Below are positions 53,028 through 61,229 of a DNA stretch of 64,000 bases, in pieces. The DNA is from Bhargavaea sp. CC-171006. GTDB taxonomy: Bacteria > Bacillota > Bacilli > Bacillales_A > Planococcaceae. The stretch lies in assembly GCF_009761675.1 (NCBI RefSeq), contig NZ_QUZH01000003.1:1-64000 (forward strand). The letters run 5' to 3'. Each line of letters starts with the position of its first letter. The stretch's first letter is position 1. The translations under genes were made by a program, and so were the position numbers. The notes beneath the pieces are model-generated. The model made no database searches, was not told the origin of the DNA, and saw nothing but the letters and a program-made list of their open reading frames with translations.

Positions 53028-53876
53028 TTATCTTCCTTGTCCCGCTGCATCCTCCAGCGCCTGCCTGAGCGATCCGTAGGTACGGATCATGCCGAAGTCG
53101 ATCCCGAGGTGAATCGAAGTCTGCGCGATTTCAGGCCGGATGCCGGTCATGGTGGAGCGCATACCGAGCAGGCTGAGAATCTGGGTAAGTTCATACATCT
53201 GCTGGGCAACCATTGTGTCGATGATGGTCACGCCGGACAAGTCGATGAACAGGTGAACGATATCCAGTTCCAAACAGCGCTCCGGCACCGCCGTTTTAAG
53301 GATTTTGGCCCGGCCGGTATCGATATCGCCGATCAGCGGAAGGATGCCCCGCTCCCCGTCAATTTTAATCACAGGCGTACCAAGCTCCCGGATCAGCGAC
53401 TGCTGTGCAGTCAGCCGTTCTTCTGTGATTTCGTGGTAGGCCATGGAAAACTCATGGAACAACTCATCAAAAGACTCATTCATTTCGCTTCCCCACCGCA
53501 AGACGTCCGCACGCAGGACTTCATCATTATTCGCGCGGATAAAGCGTTCGATAAACGACCAGTAGATGGTGCGGAACCGCATGACCGCATCGAACACTTC
53601 ATGGATCGGTGTATTGCTCCGGATCCGGCTTTCCGCCACCAGCTCCGCCCAATTCTTTTTCAGCCTCTCAAAATGGCCTGGCTGGCCGGACAGACGGGTT
53701 GCGATGGAACGGATTGTCAGCCGATTCTGTTTACGCAGCGTCTCGACCGCATGATCGTCTGCTGATGATGAATAAACCGAACCGATTTTAAAATCCCGAT
53801 TTGACAGCCATTCGTCGGTCATGTGTTCCGCATTCTCCAACAGATAATCATAAAGCTTTTCGTTCACTAAATTCAC
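53028..53876 (-). CDS. RsbR-type stressosome protein (RsbT co-antagonist)
   Basis: This 282-residue protein has an N-terminal non-haem globin-like helical domain (residues 1-150) and a C-terminal STAS domain (about residues 165-278). That is the layout of RsbR paralogues, which form the stressosome with RsbS and hold RsbT until stress. The phospho-site Thr of the linker is probably Thr167 in RELGTPVIKI; a second site lies in DLSGVTIIDT (about residues 212-221). Start GTG 53876 with AAAGGGGG upstream. There is no rsbS or rsbT beside it, as for B. subtilis RsbRB, RC and RD. Confidence 0.88.
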   Translation of the reverse strand: MNLVNEKLYDYLLENAEHMTDEWLSNRDFKIGSVYSSSADDHAVETLRKQNRLTIRSIATRLSGQPGHFERLKKNWAELVAESRIRSNTPIHEVFDAVMRFRTIYWSFIERFIRANNDEVLRADVLRWGSEMNESFDELFHEFSMAYHEITEERLTAQQSLIRELGTPVIKIDGERGILPLIGDIDTGRAKILKTAVPERCLELDIVHLFIDLSGVTIIDTMVAQQMYELTQILSLLGMRSTMTGIRPEIAQTSIHLGIDFGMIRTYGSLRQALEDAAGQGR

Positions 53877-54034
53877 AAGAACAGGCCCCCTTTTCTGCTC
53901 GTGTATCTTCCTTATTCCTTTAGTTTACCATTAACACCATTTCATTTCAGAAAGGGCGGTGACTCCGGTCCTTCTTCCGATTATTAAAATACGGCGCAGG
54001 GTAGAGAAGGTCAAACAGGGAAAGAAGGGATCTG

Positions 54035-54535
54035 ATGGAACTCTTTCGAGTAGACGGAAAGATGGACGGAAAAAAATTAGCTGTCGCCATCGCCGTTCCG
54101 CTTATTGGCGGAGCGGCAGCGGGATGGCTGGCCAACCGGAATGCACAGGATAAATTCAAGCGTCTCGATAAACCCGGATTCGCCCCGCCGCCGGCTACTT
54201 TTCCGATTGTCTGGAACATCCTCTACACAACGATGGGCATTGCACGCTATCGGGCCGGCATGAGCCGGACCCACAAAGGGATGGAGGAATCCTTTCCCCC
54301 GTATAACATCCAGCTTGGCCTGAACTTCCTCTGGTCTTTTCTGTTCTTCAAGTGGCGGCTGCGCGGAACAGCACTGATTGAGATGACAATCCTTCTTGGC
54401 GCGATTGCCCTGACGGCGGAACGATTCTACAGGGAAGACTGCACCGCCGGATTGCTGATGGTTCCTTATATGGGTTGGGTGCTATATGCACTCGCACTGA
54501 ATGCATCCATATGGGAAAAGAATGATCTGGAGTAA
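54035..54535 (+). CDS. TspO/MBR family protein
   Basis: This 166-residue five-helix membrane protein belongs to the TspO family (translocator protein homologues that bind tetrapyrroles). Conserved parts are KPGFAPPPATFPIVWNILYTTMGIA near residues 46-70 and NFLWSFLFFKWR near residue 95, with the Trp/Asn pattern of the family. AAGGGA lies 6 bp before ATG 54035; ATG 54062 is an alternative. Bacterial TspO proteins have been linked to stress and porphyrin handling. Confidence 0.9.
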   Translation: MELFRVDGKMDGKKLAVAIAVPLIGGAAAGWLANRNAQDKFKRLDKPGFAPPPATFPIVWNILYTTMGIARYRAGMSRTHKGMEESFPPYNIQLGLNFLWSFLFFKWRLRGTALIEMTILLGAIALTAERFYREDCTAGLLMVPYMGWVLYALALNASIWEKNDLE

Positions 54536-54539
54536 GAAA

Positions 54540-54575
54540 AAAGCCGGCACCAGCCCTACAGGGCGCGTGCCGGAT
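54540..54575 (-). terminator. Terminator of the glycine-zipper protein gene
   Basis: CCGGCAC...GTGCCGG stem with inner GCCCTGTAGGGC, then TTTTTTC on the minus strand. Confidence 0.75.
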
Positions 54576-54592
54576 TCTATTTGTATGGGGAA

Positions 54593-55213
54593 TCATCCTT
54601 GCCGTCCGGCCATCAGGTTTGCAAAATCGGATTTTACGGTCACTTTCAGATCCTGCACCCTTTTGTCGCGCTGGGCAGTACGTTCTTCCGTCAATTCATC
54701 ACGCACCATTTTTTCCAGCCGGTCCTGAAGGTTCCTGGCATGCTCGATCTCTTCCTGGACTTCCGCAGCCCCGAAGCGTTCGGTGACGGAGGTGTAACCG
54801 CCGAACAGCTGATCAAGCGGAGCCTGGTCCAATTCCTGGACAACCGCGACGATGGCGATATGCCCGTCCTTCATCCGGAGCGTCATGGACCAGAAGAGGT
54901 TGGCATCAGGCATCATGTGAGGGGCGTTTTCATCTGTTCCGACCGAACCGCCGACACCTACACTGAGCAGCGTCCCGACCGGTCCCGCGATGACCCCTGT
55001 GATTCCCCCGATGATGCCGCCGATGATCGACTCGTCGGCTTCCGCTCCCGAATCGAAGGAACGGCGAAGACTGATCATCCCCTGTTCTTTTTTGAAGATG
55101 CCGACCTGTGCGACCTGCGTTTCGCCACTTGCTTTCTGCAAGCTTTCCAAATCCGCCAGCGCGTCAAGCGTGGCCTGTTCTTCACTGAAATAACCCACAA
55201 TGACACTTTCCAA
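54593..55213 (-). CDS. Glycine-zipper membrane protein, DUF1269-like, unknown function
   Basis: This 206-residue protein has a central Gly-rich hydrophobic hairpin (about residues 64-93, GGIIGGITGVIAGPVG) resembling a glycine zipper. An N-terminal alpha/beta part and a charged C-terminal helix flank it. It is similar in style to DUF1269-type putative general stress proteins; I cannot name it further. Start is TTG 55213, with AAAGGAG about 9 bp upstream. A terminator follows. Confidence 0.6.
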   Translation of the reverse strand: MESVIVGYFSEEQATLDALADLESLQKASGETQVAQVGIFKKEQGMISLRRSFDSGAEADESIIGGIIGGITGVIAGPVGTLLSVGVGGSVGTDENAPHMMPDANLFWSMTLRMKDGHIAIVAVVQELDQAPLDQLFGGYTSVTERFGAAEVQEEIEHARNLQDRLEKMVRDELTEERTAQRDKRVQDLKVTVKSDFANLMAGRQG

Positions 55214-55466
55214 CGCGATAAACTCCTTTCGCCTTTAAAATCCTCTTGTCTTTATTGGTATTCCCGCTTCAGCGGAATTCAAGCCAATGCTTTTGCAGCC
55301 CGGTTCCGGTCGGCCCATCCGTCAGGACAAACAGGAGCAGAATCCTCCCTCCCCAAGAAACACGAACATTCGATACCCAAAACCCTTAATTTCTTGCTTT
55401 TTATAATGAAAACCCTTACAAAAGTTCATTCTTATAAAAATAAAGTCCCGAAATCCGAATGATGGG
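55214..55466. other. Intergenic gap before the serine operon
   Basis: About 250 bp. Two short repeats AACCCTTA occur (near 55380 and 55411). No gene, tRNA or riboswitch is visible. Confidence 0.4.
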
Positions 55467-55494
55467 TTGACATCCGTTTTTAGCGTGTTATGAT
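55467..55494 (+). promoter_or_regulatory. Promoter of the T-box serine operon
   Basis: Consensus TTGACA (55467-55472) and TATGAT (55489-55494) with a 16-bp spacer. Confidence 0.8.
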
Positions 55495-55499
55495 AGTCA

Positions 55500-55767
55500 C
55501 AACTTAAGAAATCGTCTAACAATTTCGAGGGAGACATGCGTCAGAGTCCAGGGATTTTCAGAGAGCCGGTGTTTGGTGCAAACCGGCAATCCCACCCAGG
55601 CGTTCCGCTCCTGATGTTGGCGGGCTGAAACCGAGTAAGCCCGTCCGGCCATGGCCGTTATCCATGTCAACGAAGGCCGCCGGATTCCGGCGGCGAATGA
55701 GGGTGGCACCGCGTGGCTGAAAGCCGTTCGCCCCTTGCAGAAACTGCAGGGGACGAACGGCTTTTTT
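55500..55767 (+). ncRNA. T-box leader, probably serine-specific
   Basis: The T-box sequence AGGGTGGCACCGCG is at about 55700-55713. Stem I has the distal AGAGAG and GGTGCAAACCGG elements near 55560-55590. In the 3' side of stem I, the segment GCGTTCCGCTC (about 55603-55613) can present UCC, a Ser codon, in the specifier loop. A terminator follows. Uncharged tRNA-Ser would switch on the downstream serine genes. The specifier assignment is inferred from my folding by eye. Confidence 0.9.
55721..55767 (+). terminator. Regulatory terminator of the T-box
   Basis: AAGCCGTTCG-CCCCTTGCAG / CTGCAGGGGA-CGAACGGCTT with a 3-nt loop then TTTTTT. The 5' arm region overlaps the T-box so that an antiterminator can compete. 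Confidence 0.88.
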
Positions 55768-55802
55768 CATTTCATTTTGATCTGACCGAGGAGGAAACAG
55801 AC

Positions 55803-56963
55803 ATGCTGAAAGACCAACAGTATCTTCGTATTCCGGGACCGACACCGGTACCGCCCAGCGTCCAGCGCGCCATGGCGCAGCCGATGGTCGGCCACCGCGC
55901 AAGCGAGACCGCCGAGCTGATCCGGCGCATCCGTCCGGGTCTCAAGAAAGTGTTCGGCACGGAACAGGACGTCATGATTTTTGCGGGAAGCGGCACATCC
56001 GGCCTCGAAGCGGCAGTTGTCAATACAGTCGGTGAAGGAGACGAAGTCATCGTTGCCGTCACCGGAGCATTCGGCAGGCGTTTTGTGAAGATCCTTGACG
56101 CTTACGGGGTGAACGTCCATGAGATCGAAACGGAATGGGGACATTCGGTCACGCCTGACGAGGTACGTGAAGCACTGAAGAATCATCCGGAAGCCAAAGC
56201 AGTCTTCGCCACTTTCTGTGAGACGTCGACCGGCGTACTGAACCCGGTGGCCGAACTGGCACAGGCAGTCCATGAAGAGTCGGACGCGCTGTTCATCGTC
56301 GACGGCGTATCCTGCATCGGGGGTGTCGATTCAAAAATGGATGAATGGGGCATCGACATTCTCGTCACCGGTTCACAAAAAGCGATGATGCTACCGGGCG
56401 GCCTCATGTTCGCAGCCTGCAGCGAACGCACATGGAACGTGATCGAAGCGAACCCGCGACGTGGATTTTATCTCGACTTCACGAAATACCGGGACAACCT
56501 GAAAAAGGATTCGACCCCGTTCACTCCTGCCACTTCCCTTCTTTACGGTCTGGAGCAGGCGATCCGGCTGATTGAGGAAGAAGGATTCGAGGAAGTCATC
56601 GCCCGGCACGAACTCATGAAAGACATGACACGCGCCGCATACAAGGCACTCGGCGTCCCGCTACTGGCAAACGACGAAGATGCCTCCCCGACCGTCACGG
56701 CGGTCCGGCCGGATGCCTTCGATGCCGCCAAGCTGCGCAAAGTGCTGAAGGAAGAATTTAACCTGATTATCGCCGGCGGCCAGGAACATCTGAAAGATGC
56801 CATCTTCCGGATCGGCCATATGGGCTACTGCTCGCCGGGTGATGTCCTGCAGACACTTGCAATGATTGAAATCGGCATTTTCAAGTCGGGCATGGAGATT
56901 GAACTTGGCAAAGGTGTCGCAGCCGCACAGCAGGTTTACCTAGGGAAAGGGGATCATCAATGA
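55803..56963 (+). CDS. Class V aminotransferase (alanine-glyoxylate/serine-pyruvate type)
   Basis: This 386-residue PLP enzyme begins with RIPGPTPVPPSVQRAM, typical of alanine-glyoxylate/serine-glyoxylate aminotransferases. The PLP lysine is in TGSQKAMMLPGG near residue 195. It is first in a serine T-box operon with serA, so it probably acts in phosphoserine or serine formation in place of, or along with, classical SerC. That role is an inference. AGGAGG lies 10 bp before ATG 55803; the frame runs open to 55713, inside the T-box. Confidence 0.88.
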   Translation: MLKDQQYLRIPGPTPVPPSVQRAMAQPMVGHRASETAELIRRIRPGLKKVFGTEQDVMIFAGSGTSGLEAAVVNTVGEGDEVIVAVTGAFGRRFVKILDAYGVNVHEIETEWGHSVTPDEVREALKNHPEAKAVFATFCETSTGVLNPVAELAQAVHEESDALFIVDGVSCIGGVDSKMDEWGIDILVTGSQKAMMLPGGLMFAACSERTWNVIEANPRRGFYLDFTKYRDNLKKDSTPFTPATSLLYGLEQAIRLIEEEGFEEVIARHELMKDMTRAAYKALGVPLLANDEDASPTVTAVRPDAFDAAKLRKVLKEEFNLIIAGGQEHLKDAIFRIGHMGYCSPGDVLQTLAMIEIGIFKSGMEIELGKGVAAAQQVYLGKGDHQ

Positions 56964-58579
56964 TGAATACAACGATCGAAAAGACCACAGTGAAAAATGC
57001 AGTCATCCTTATCAGCGACCCGCTCAGCGAAGAAGGGCTTCAGCCACTCCGTGAAGCGGAAGGCGTCGAACTCAAAATCCAGACCGGCATGACACCCGAG
57101 GAACTGCTTCATGCCGTAAAAGACGCGGATGCCCTCCTCGTCCGCAGTCAGACCCAGGTGACCCGCGAAGTCATCGAAGCTGCCGGCAACCTAAAGATCA
57201 TCGGACGCGCCGGAGTCGGGGTCGATAACATCGACCTTGAAGCGGCCACTGAGCGAGGCATCATCGTCGTCAATGCGCCGGACGGCAACACCAACTCGGC
57301 AGCAGAGCATACGATTGCCATGATGACCGCCCTTGCACGCAACATTCCCCAGGCCTTTCTTTCGCTGAAGGAAGGCAAATGGGACCGGAAAAAGTTCGTA
57401 GGCGTGGAACTTAAAGAAAAGACGCTCGGTATTGTCGGCCTCGGACGGATCGGCGCGGAAGTCGCGCGCCGCGCAAAGGGCCAGCGCATGTCGGTCATCG
57501 CCTATGACCCGTTCCTGACCGGGGAACGTGCCAAGGAAATGGGCATTGCCGTCGGCACGCTGGATGAAGTGGTGGCCGCAGCCGACTTCATCACCGTCCA
57601 CACGCCCCTCATGAAAGAAACCCGTCACCTCATCAATGCGGACCGATTCTCCAAGATGAAAGACGGAGTGCGCATCATCAACTGCGCCCGGGGCGGCATC
57701 ATCGACGAGGACGCGCTTTACGATGCGATCGAATCGGGGAAAGTCGCCGGCGCTGCGCTGGACGTTTTCGAGACAGAGCCGTTCGTCGGACACCGTCTGC
57801 TCGATCTGCCGCAGGTCATCGCCACGCCCCACCTCGGCGCAAGCACGATCGAGGCGCAGGAAAGCGTCGCGATCGACGTAGGCCGGGATGTCGTGCGATT
57901 CTTCGGCGGCAATCCTGTCCGCAACCCGGTCAACATGCCGTCCGTGTCGCGCGAAGTCCTGGCGAAGATCGGGCCGTTCTTTGACCTGGCCGAAGATCTA
58001 GGCGCCTTCATCTCCCACCTGGCCGACCAGCCGCTGACCGAAGTGAACATCCGCTATGCCGGCGACCTGGCCGAGTACGATGTGCGCCCGCTCACACGCA
58101 ATGCGCTGAAAGGGATCCTGAAGCGCAATCTCGGCACGCATGTAAATGATGTCAACGCCAAATTTCTCGCCGATTCGATCGGCATCGGTGTCTCCGAACA
58201 CAAAACGACCCAGTCGAAAGGCTTCCAGCACCTGATCACCGTTGAAGTGAAGGCCGGCGATGAGGCGCACAGCGTATCCGGCACCTTGCTGAACGGACTC
58301 GGGGAGCGCATCGTCAAGGTCGATGACTATGTCGTCGATGTCGTTCCGGCAGGCCACCTGCTCCTCATCAAGCACAAGGACCAGCCGGGCGCGATCGGCC
58401 GCGTCGGCACCCTCCTTGCGGAAGAAAACATCAACATCGCCACCATGCAGGTCGGCCGTTCCGCTGCAGGCGGAGACGCGATCATGATGATCACCGTCGA
58501 CAATGAGGTGAAGCCGGAAGAAGTCAGCCGCCTTCACAAAATTGAAGACATCCACGCAGTCCGGACGATTGATCTTTAA
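56960..58579 (+). CDS. serA: D-3-phosphoglycerate dehydrogenase
   Basis: This 539-residue enzyme oxidises 3-phosphoglycerate, the first step of serine synthesis. The NAD site is GLGRIGAEVARRAKG (about residue 157), with catalytic Arg in NCARGGIIDE, Glu in DVFETEPF and His in ATPHLGAST. It is the long form: an ASB domain (about residues 320-450) and a C-terminal ACT domain (about 465-539) that usually senses serine. Its ATG overlaps the previous stop by 4 bp, so the two are coupled. Confidence 0.95.
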   Translation: MMNTTIEKTTVKNAVILISDPLSEEGLQPLREAEGVELKIQTGMTPEELLHAVKDADALLVRSQTQVTREVIEAAGNLKIIGRAGVGVDNIDLEAATERGIIVVNAPDGNTNSAAEHTIAMMTALARNIPQAFLSLKEGKWDRKKFVGVELKEKTLGIVGLGRIGAEVARRAKGQRMSVIAYDPFLTGERAKEMGIAVGTLDEVVAAADFITVHTPLMKETRHLINADRFSKMKDGVRIINCARGGIIDEDALYDAIESGKVAGAALDVFETEPFVGHRLLDLPQVIATPHLGASTIEAQESVAIDVGRDVVRFFGGNPVRNPVNMPSVSREVLAKIGPFFDLAEDLGAFISHLADQPLTEVNIRYAGDLAEYDVRPLTRNALKGILKRNLGTHVNDVNAKFLADSIGIGVSEHKTTQSKGFQHLITVEVKAGDEAHSVSGTLLNGLGERIVKVDDYVVDVVPAGHLLLIKHKDQPGAIGRVGTLLAEENINIATMQVGRSAAGGDAIMMITVDNEVKPEEVSRLHKIEDIHAVRTIDL

Positions 58580-58632
58580 TAGAAGATAAAGAAGGCTCCC
58601 GCCAACGGAGATCGCTGTTTAAGTCCATAGTA

Positions 58633-58668
58633 AAGCCGCCACTCAGATTTTTGAGCGGCGGCTTTTTT
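58633..58668 (+). terminator. Terminator of the serine operon
   Basis: AAGCCGCC-CTCA / TGAG-GGCGGCTT stem with one bulge on each side, then TTTTTT. Confidence 0.85.
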
Positions 58669-58732
58669 CATGATTTGCGAACTGACTTAGCCTGGCAACG
58701 GCAAAAGATAGCGGAAAACGGCGGTCTGTCGG

Positions 58733-58897
58733 TTTCGTCATTCGGGCACCTGATTTCGTCATTCGGGCGCTTGGTTTCGTCATTCGACGCCCAGATTTCG
58801 TCATTCGTCCTTTTCCGGGAAGCGAATGACGAGATTGAACGGATGAATGACGAGATTGAACCCGTGAATGAAGAGATTGAACCCACGAATGACGAAA
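58733..58897. repeat. Mirror array of 21-bp repeats (four direct, four inverted)
   Basis: TTTCGTCATTCG starts at 58733, 58754, 58775 and 58796, exactly 21 bp apart. After a short centre, the complementary unit (C/T)GAATGA(C/A)GA starts at 58823, 58844, 58865 and 58886, again exactly 21 bp apart. The nine bases between units vary on the left arm and are more alike on the right (TTGAAC). The array lies between two terminators of convergent genes. A frame runs through it because 21 is a multiple of 3, but it has no ribosome site. Confidence 0.88.
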
Positions 58898-58910
58898 TGA
58901 CCTTCTGCCC

Positions 58911-58941
58911 AAAAAATTAACGGGACCGGCTTCGGTCCCGT
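58911..58941 (-). terminator. Terminator of the HAD gene
   Basis: ACGGGACCG / CGGTCCCGT stem followed on the minus strand by TAATTTTTT. Confidence 0.82.
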
Positions 58942-58948
58942 TTACAGC

Positions 58949-59740
58949 TTATCTGTTTGCATCGCTGATCACGTCTGCCAGTTTGCCGAGGTGGTCGATT
59001 TCGTAAGTCGGTTTCACTTCTGGATTCGGTTTGCTGCCTTCCCGGTTCAACCAGACGGAGCGGATGCCGGCACGGTTTGCACCGAGGATATCGGTCATCA
59101 GGTTGTCGCCGACCATCAATGCCTCATCTGCCTGTGTGCCCATTTTCTCGAGAACATGAAGGAAAATTGAGGCATCCGGTTTTCCTTTTCCGAAATCGCC
59201 CGAGATGAGAATGAAATCAAAATACGGCGAGATTTCAGGAGTGATGGTCAGTTTCTCGTTCTGGAGGCTCGGTGCACCGTTTGTGAGGAGTACGAGCCGG
59301 TAGTCTTTTTTAAGGGATTCCAGTACTTCAAACGATTCGCCAAAGACGAACGGGGCTTTGCGGCGTTCCGAGATGAACTTTGCGACCAGCTCGTTTGCCA
59401 GTTCGTAATCTTCCACGCCGACTTTCTTCAGCCCTTTTGTCCAGGCGTCCTTCTGGTAAGTCCGGATGATGTCGCGCATCCGCCGGAAATCATCCCCCTC
59501 ATCCTCGAAGGAACCCCATAGACCTTCGAACGGGTTAATGCCGATCATCTGGGTGAACTCGTATGTATCATACGAAGCGTATAGCTCGCGTGCTGACTCC
59601 CGCACTTTTTCCTCAAGCTGCTTCGGGTCGACTTTGGCCTTTTCAGCGGCAAATTCGCATGTGCGGTCGAATGCCGTCTGGATGCTTTTCTTGTCCCACA
59701 GGATCGTATCGTCCAAGTCGAAAATAATCGTCCGTATCAT
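58949..59740 (-). CDS. HAD family hydrolase (YjjG/YfnB-like)
   Basis: This 263-residue phosphatase-like protein has HAD motif I FDLDDTILWD (nucleophile Asp8, acid Asp10), motif II LLTNGA (about residue 154), motif III Lys in GKGKPD (about residue 190) and motif IV GDNLMTDI (about residue 217). It has an inserted helical cap after motif I, as in nucleotide 5'-phosphatases of the YjjG type. GAAAGGAGG lies 9 bp before the ATG. It converges on the serine operon; a phosphoserine phosphatase role is possible but unsupported. Confidence 0.88.
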   Translation of the reverse strand: MIRTIIFDLDDTILWDKKSIQTAFDRTCEFAAEKAKVDPKQLEEKVRESARELYASYDTYEFTQMIGINPFEGLWGSFEDEGDDFRRMRDIIRTYQKDAWTKGLKKVGVEDYELANELVAKFISERRKAPFVFGESFEVLESLKKDYRLVLLTNGAPSLQNEKLTITPEISPYFDFILISGDFGKGKPDASIFLHVLEKMGTQADEALMVGDNLMTDILGANRAGIRSVWLNREGSKPNPEVKPTYEIDHLGKLADVISDANR

Positions 59741-60035
59741 CGGGATCGGCCTCCTTTCAACTGGTATCCATTATAGCGGATATCCGGAGCAACAGGCGAA
59801 AATATTGGAATGTTCCGCACATCCGAAAGAAGCTTGCAAAAATCGCCCCATTTTATCTTTCACCCCTATCTCTTTAGTCTGCCTATTTTAAAAAAACTCC
59901 GATTTACGACTCTTTCCTTCCGATCCCTTAGCACCATTTTTATCCTTCTCATCGTTTCCTCATGATTCTCTCATCAGGTTTTATCTTTCAGCGGATAAAG
60001 TGGCGATGACATCAAACGAACGAGGAGGAATTGAC
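59741..60035. promoter_or_regulatory. Regulatory gap upstream of glycerate kinase
   Basis: TTTTATCTTTCA occurs twice as a direct repeat (59851-59862 and 59979-59990). The second copy also forms an inverted repeat TTTATC-N8-GATAAA (59980-59999). These are candidate operator sites of an unknown regulator of the glycerate operon. I find no strong promoter or gene here. Confidence 0.5.
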
Positions 60036-61229
60036 ATGGATATGAAAATTGTAATGGTACCGTCAGGATTCAAAGAGTGCCTCGATGCAGAAAATGTGGC
60101 GGAGGCGATGGCGAGAGGTGCCAGGAGGCTCGGAAGCAACATCCGGGTGGAGATGCTGCCGATGATCGACGGCGGCGAAGGCTTCGCAAAGGCAATCACT
60201 CAACTGAAAAGCGGCGAGCTGGTTCCCTTGCAAGTTACCGGGCCTGTAGGGGAACCGGTGATGAGCCACTTTGGACTCTTTTCTGAACGGGGAATCAGAA
60301 CTGCTGTGATTGAGATGGCGGCGGTGGCCGGGCTTACTCTTGTTCCCCGTGACATGAGGAATCCGTTGCGCACGACGACTTATGGGGTCGGGGAACTCGT
60401 CCGCTCAGCCCTTGATGCAGGTGCGAAACGCATTCTGATCGGGTGCGGGGATTCCGGAACATCAGATGGCGGCGCAGGGATGGCCCAGGCGCTAGGCGTC
60501 CGTTTTCTCGATCACCGCGGATTGCCTGTGACCGTCGTAGGAGGCGGAGATCTCTTGCAGGCGGAGCGGATTGATACTTCCGGCATCGATCCTCGTCTGG
60601 AACATGTCAAAATCGATGTAGCCTGCAACCACCGTAATATTTTGTGCGGCGGTCGAGGTGTTGCCCGGGTGTTCGGACCGCAGAAAGGCGCGACACCCGA
60701 GCAGGTCGAGGAGCTGGCAACGGCGCTCGAACACTATGGCGTACTAATCCGTGATGCAACGGGCAAAGACATCCGTTTCCAGCCGGGAAGCGGCGCATCC
60801 GGAGGCCTGGGCGCCGGACTTGCTGTGTTCACCGGTGCACAGCTGCATTCCCGTTTTGACATCATCCGGGATTACATCAATATGGAGCACGTCATCGCCG
60901 ATGCGGACCTGGTCATCACCGCCGAAGGAAGTCTCGACTTCCAGACACCTGACGGGAAGATACCGGCAGAAGTAGCCCGGATCGCCAAACAGCACAATAT
61001 CCCGGTCGTCGCAATTGCCGGCACAATCGGCAAGGGAGCGGACCTGAACTACGGTGCCGGTATCGATGCGTTCATGAGCATTATCCAAAAACCCGCAACC
61101 TTGGAGAAATCGATCCAAAAAGCGCCGAAATGGATTGAAGACACGACGGAGTGTGTGCTCCGCCAAATCTCAATCGGCCTTTCAATCGCGGAAAGGACCC
61201 GGGCAAATGTAGGAAGTACAGCGCAATGA
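60036..61229 (+). CDS. glxK: Glycerate kinase
   Basis: This 397-residue protein is a GlxK/GarK-type glycerate kinase that phosphorylates D-glycerate. The N-terminus KIVMVPSGFKECLDAENVAEAM is diagnostic (begins at residue 4). Further signatures are MIDGGEGFAKA near residue 47, GCGDSGTSDGGAGMAQALG near 137 and ITAEGSLDFQT near 292. GAGGAGG lies 6 bp before ATG 60036; the frame is open to 60000. The stop overlaps the start of the transporter gene by 4 bp, so both are coupled. Its product enters the 2-/3-phosphoglycerate pool that SerA uses. Confidence 0.93.
   Translation: MDMKIVMVPSGFKECLDAENVAEAMARGARRLGSNIRVEMLPMIDGGEGFAKAITQLKSGELVPLQVTGPVGEPVMSHFGLFSERGIRTAVIEMAAVAGLTLVPRDMRNPLRTTTYGVGELVRSALDAGAKRILIGCGDSGTSDGGAGMAQALGVRFLDHRGLPVTVVGGGDLLQAERIDTSGIDPRLEHVKIDVACNHRNILCGGRGVARVFGPQKGATPEQVEELATALEHYGVLIRDATGKDIRFQPGSGASGGLGAGLAVFTGAQLHSRFDIIRDYINMEHVIADADLVITAEGSLDFQTPDGKIPAEVARIAKQHNIPVVAIAGTIGKGADLNYGAGIDAFMSIIQKPATLEKSIQKAPKWIEDTTECVLRQISIGLSIAERTRANVGSTAQ

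Noticed and set aside
58651-58920. Frames on both strands through the 21-bp mirror array encoding heptad repeats
   Set aside because: The period is a multiple of three, so a repeat array is automatically open in some frames. Neither strand has a ribosome binding site, and the plus-strand frame starts inside the serine operon terminator.
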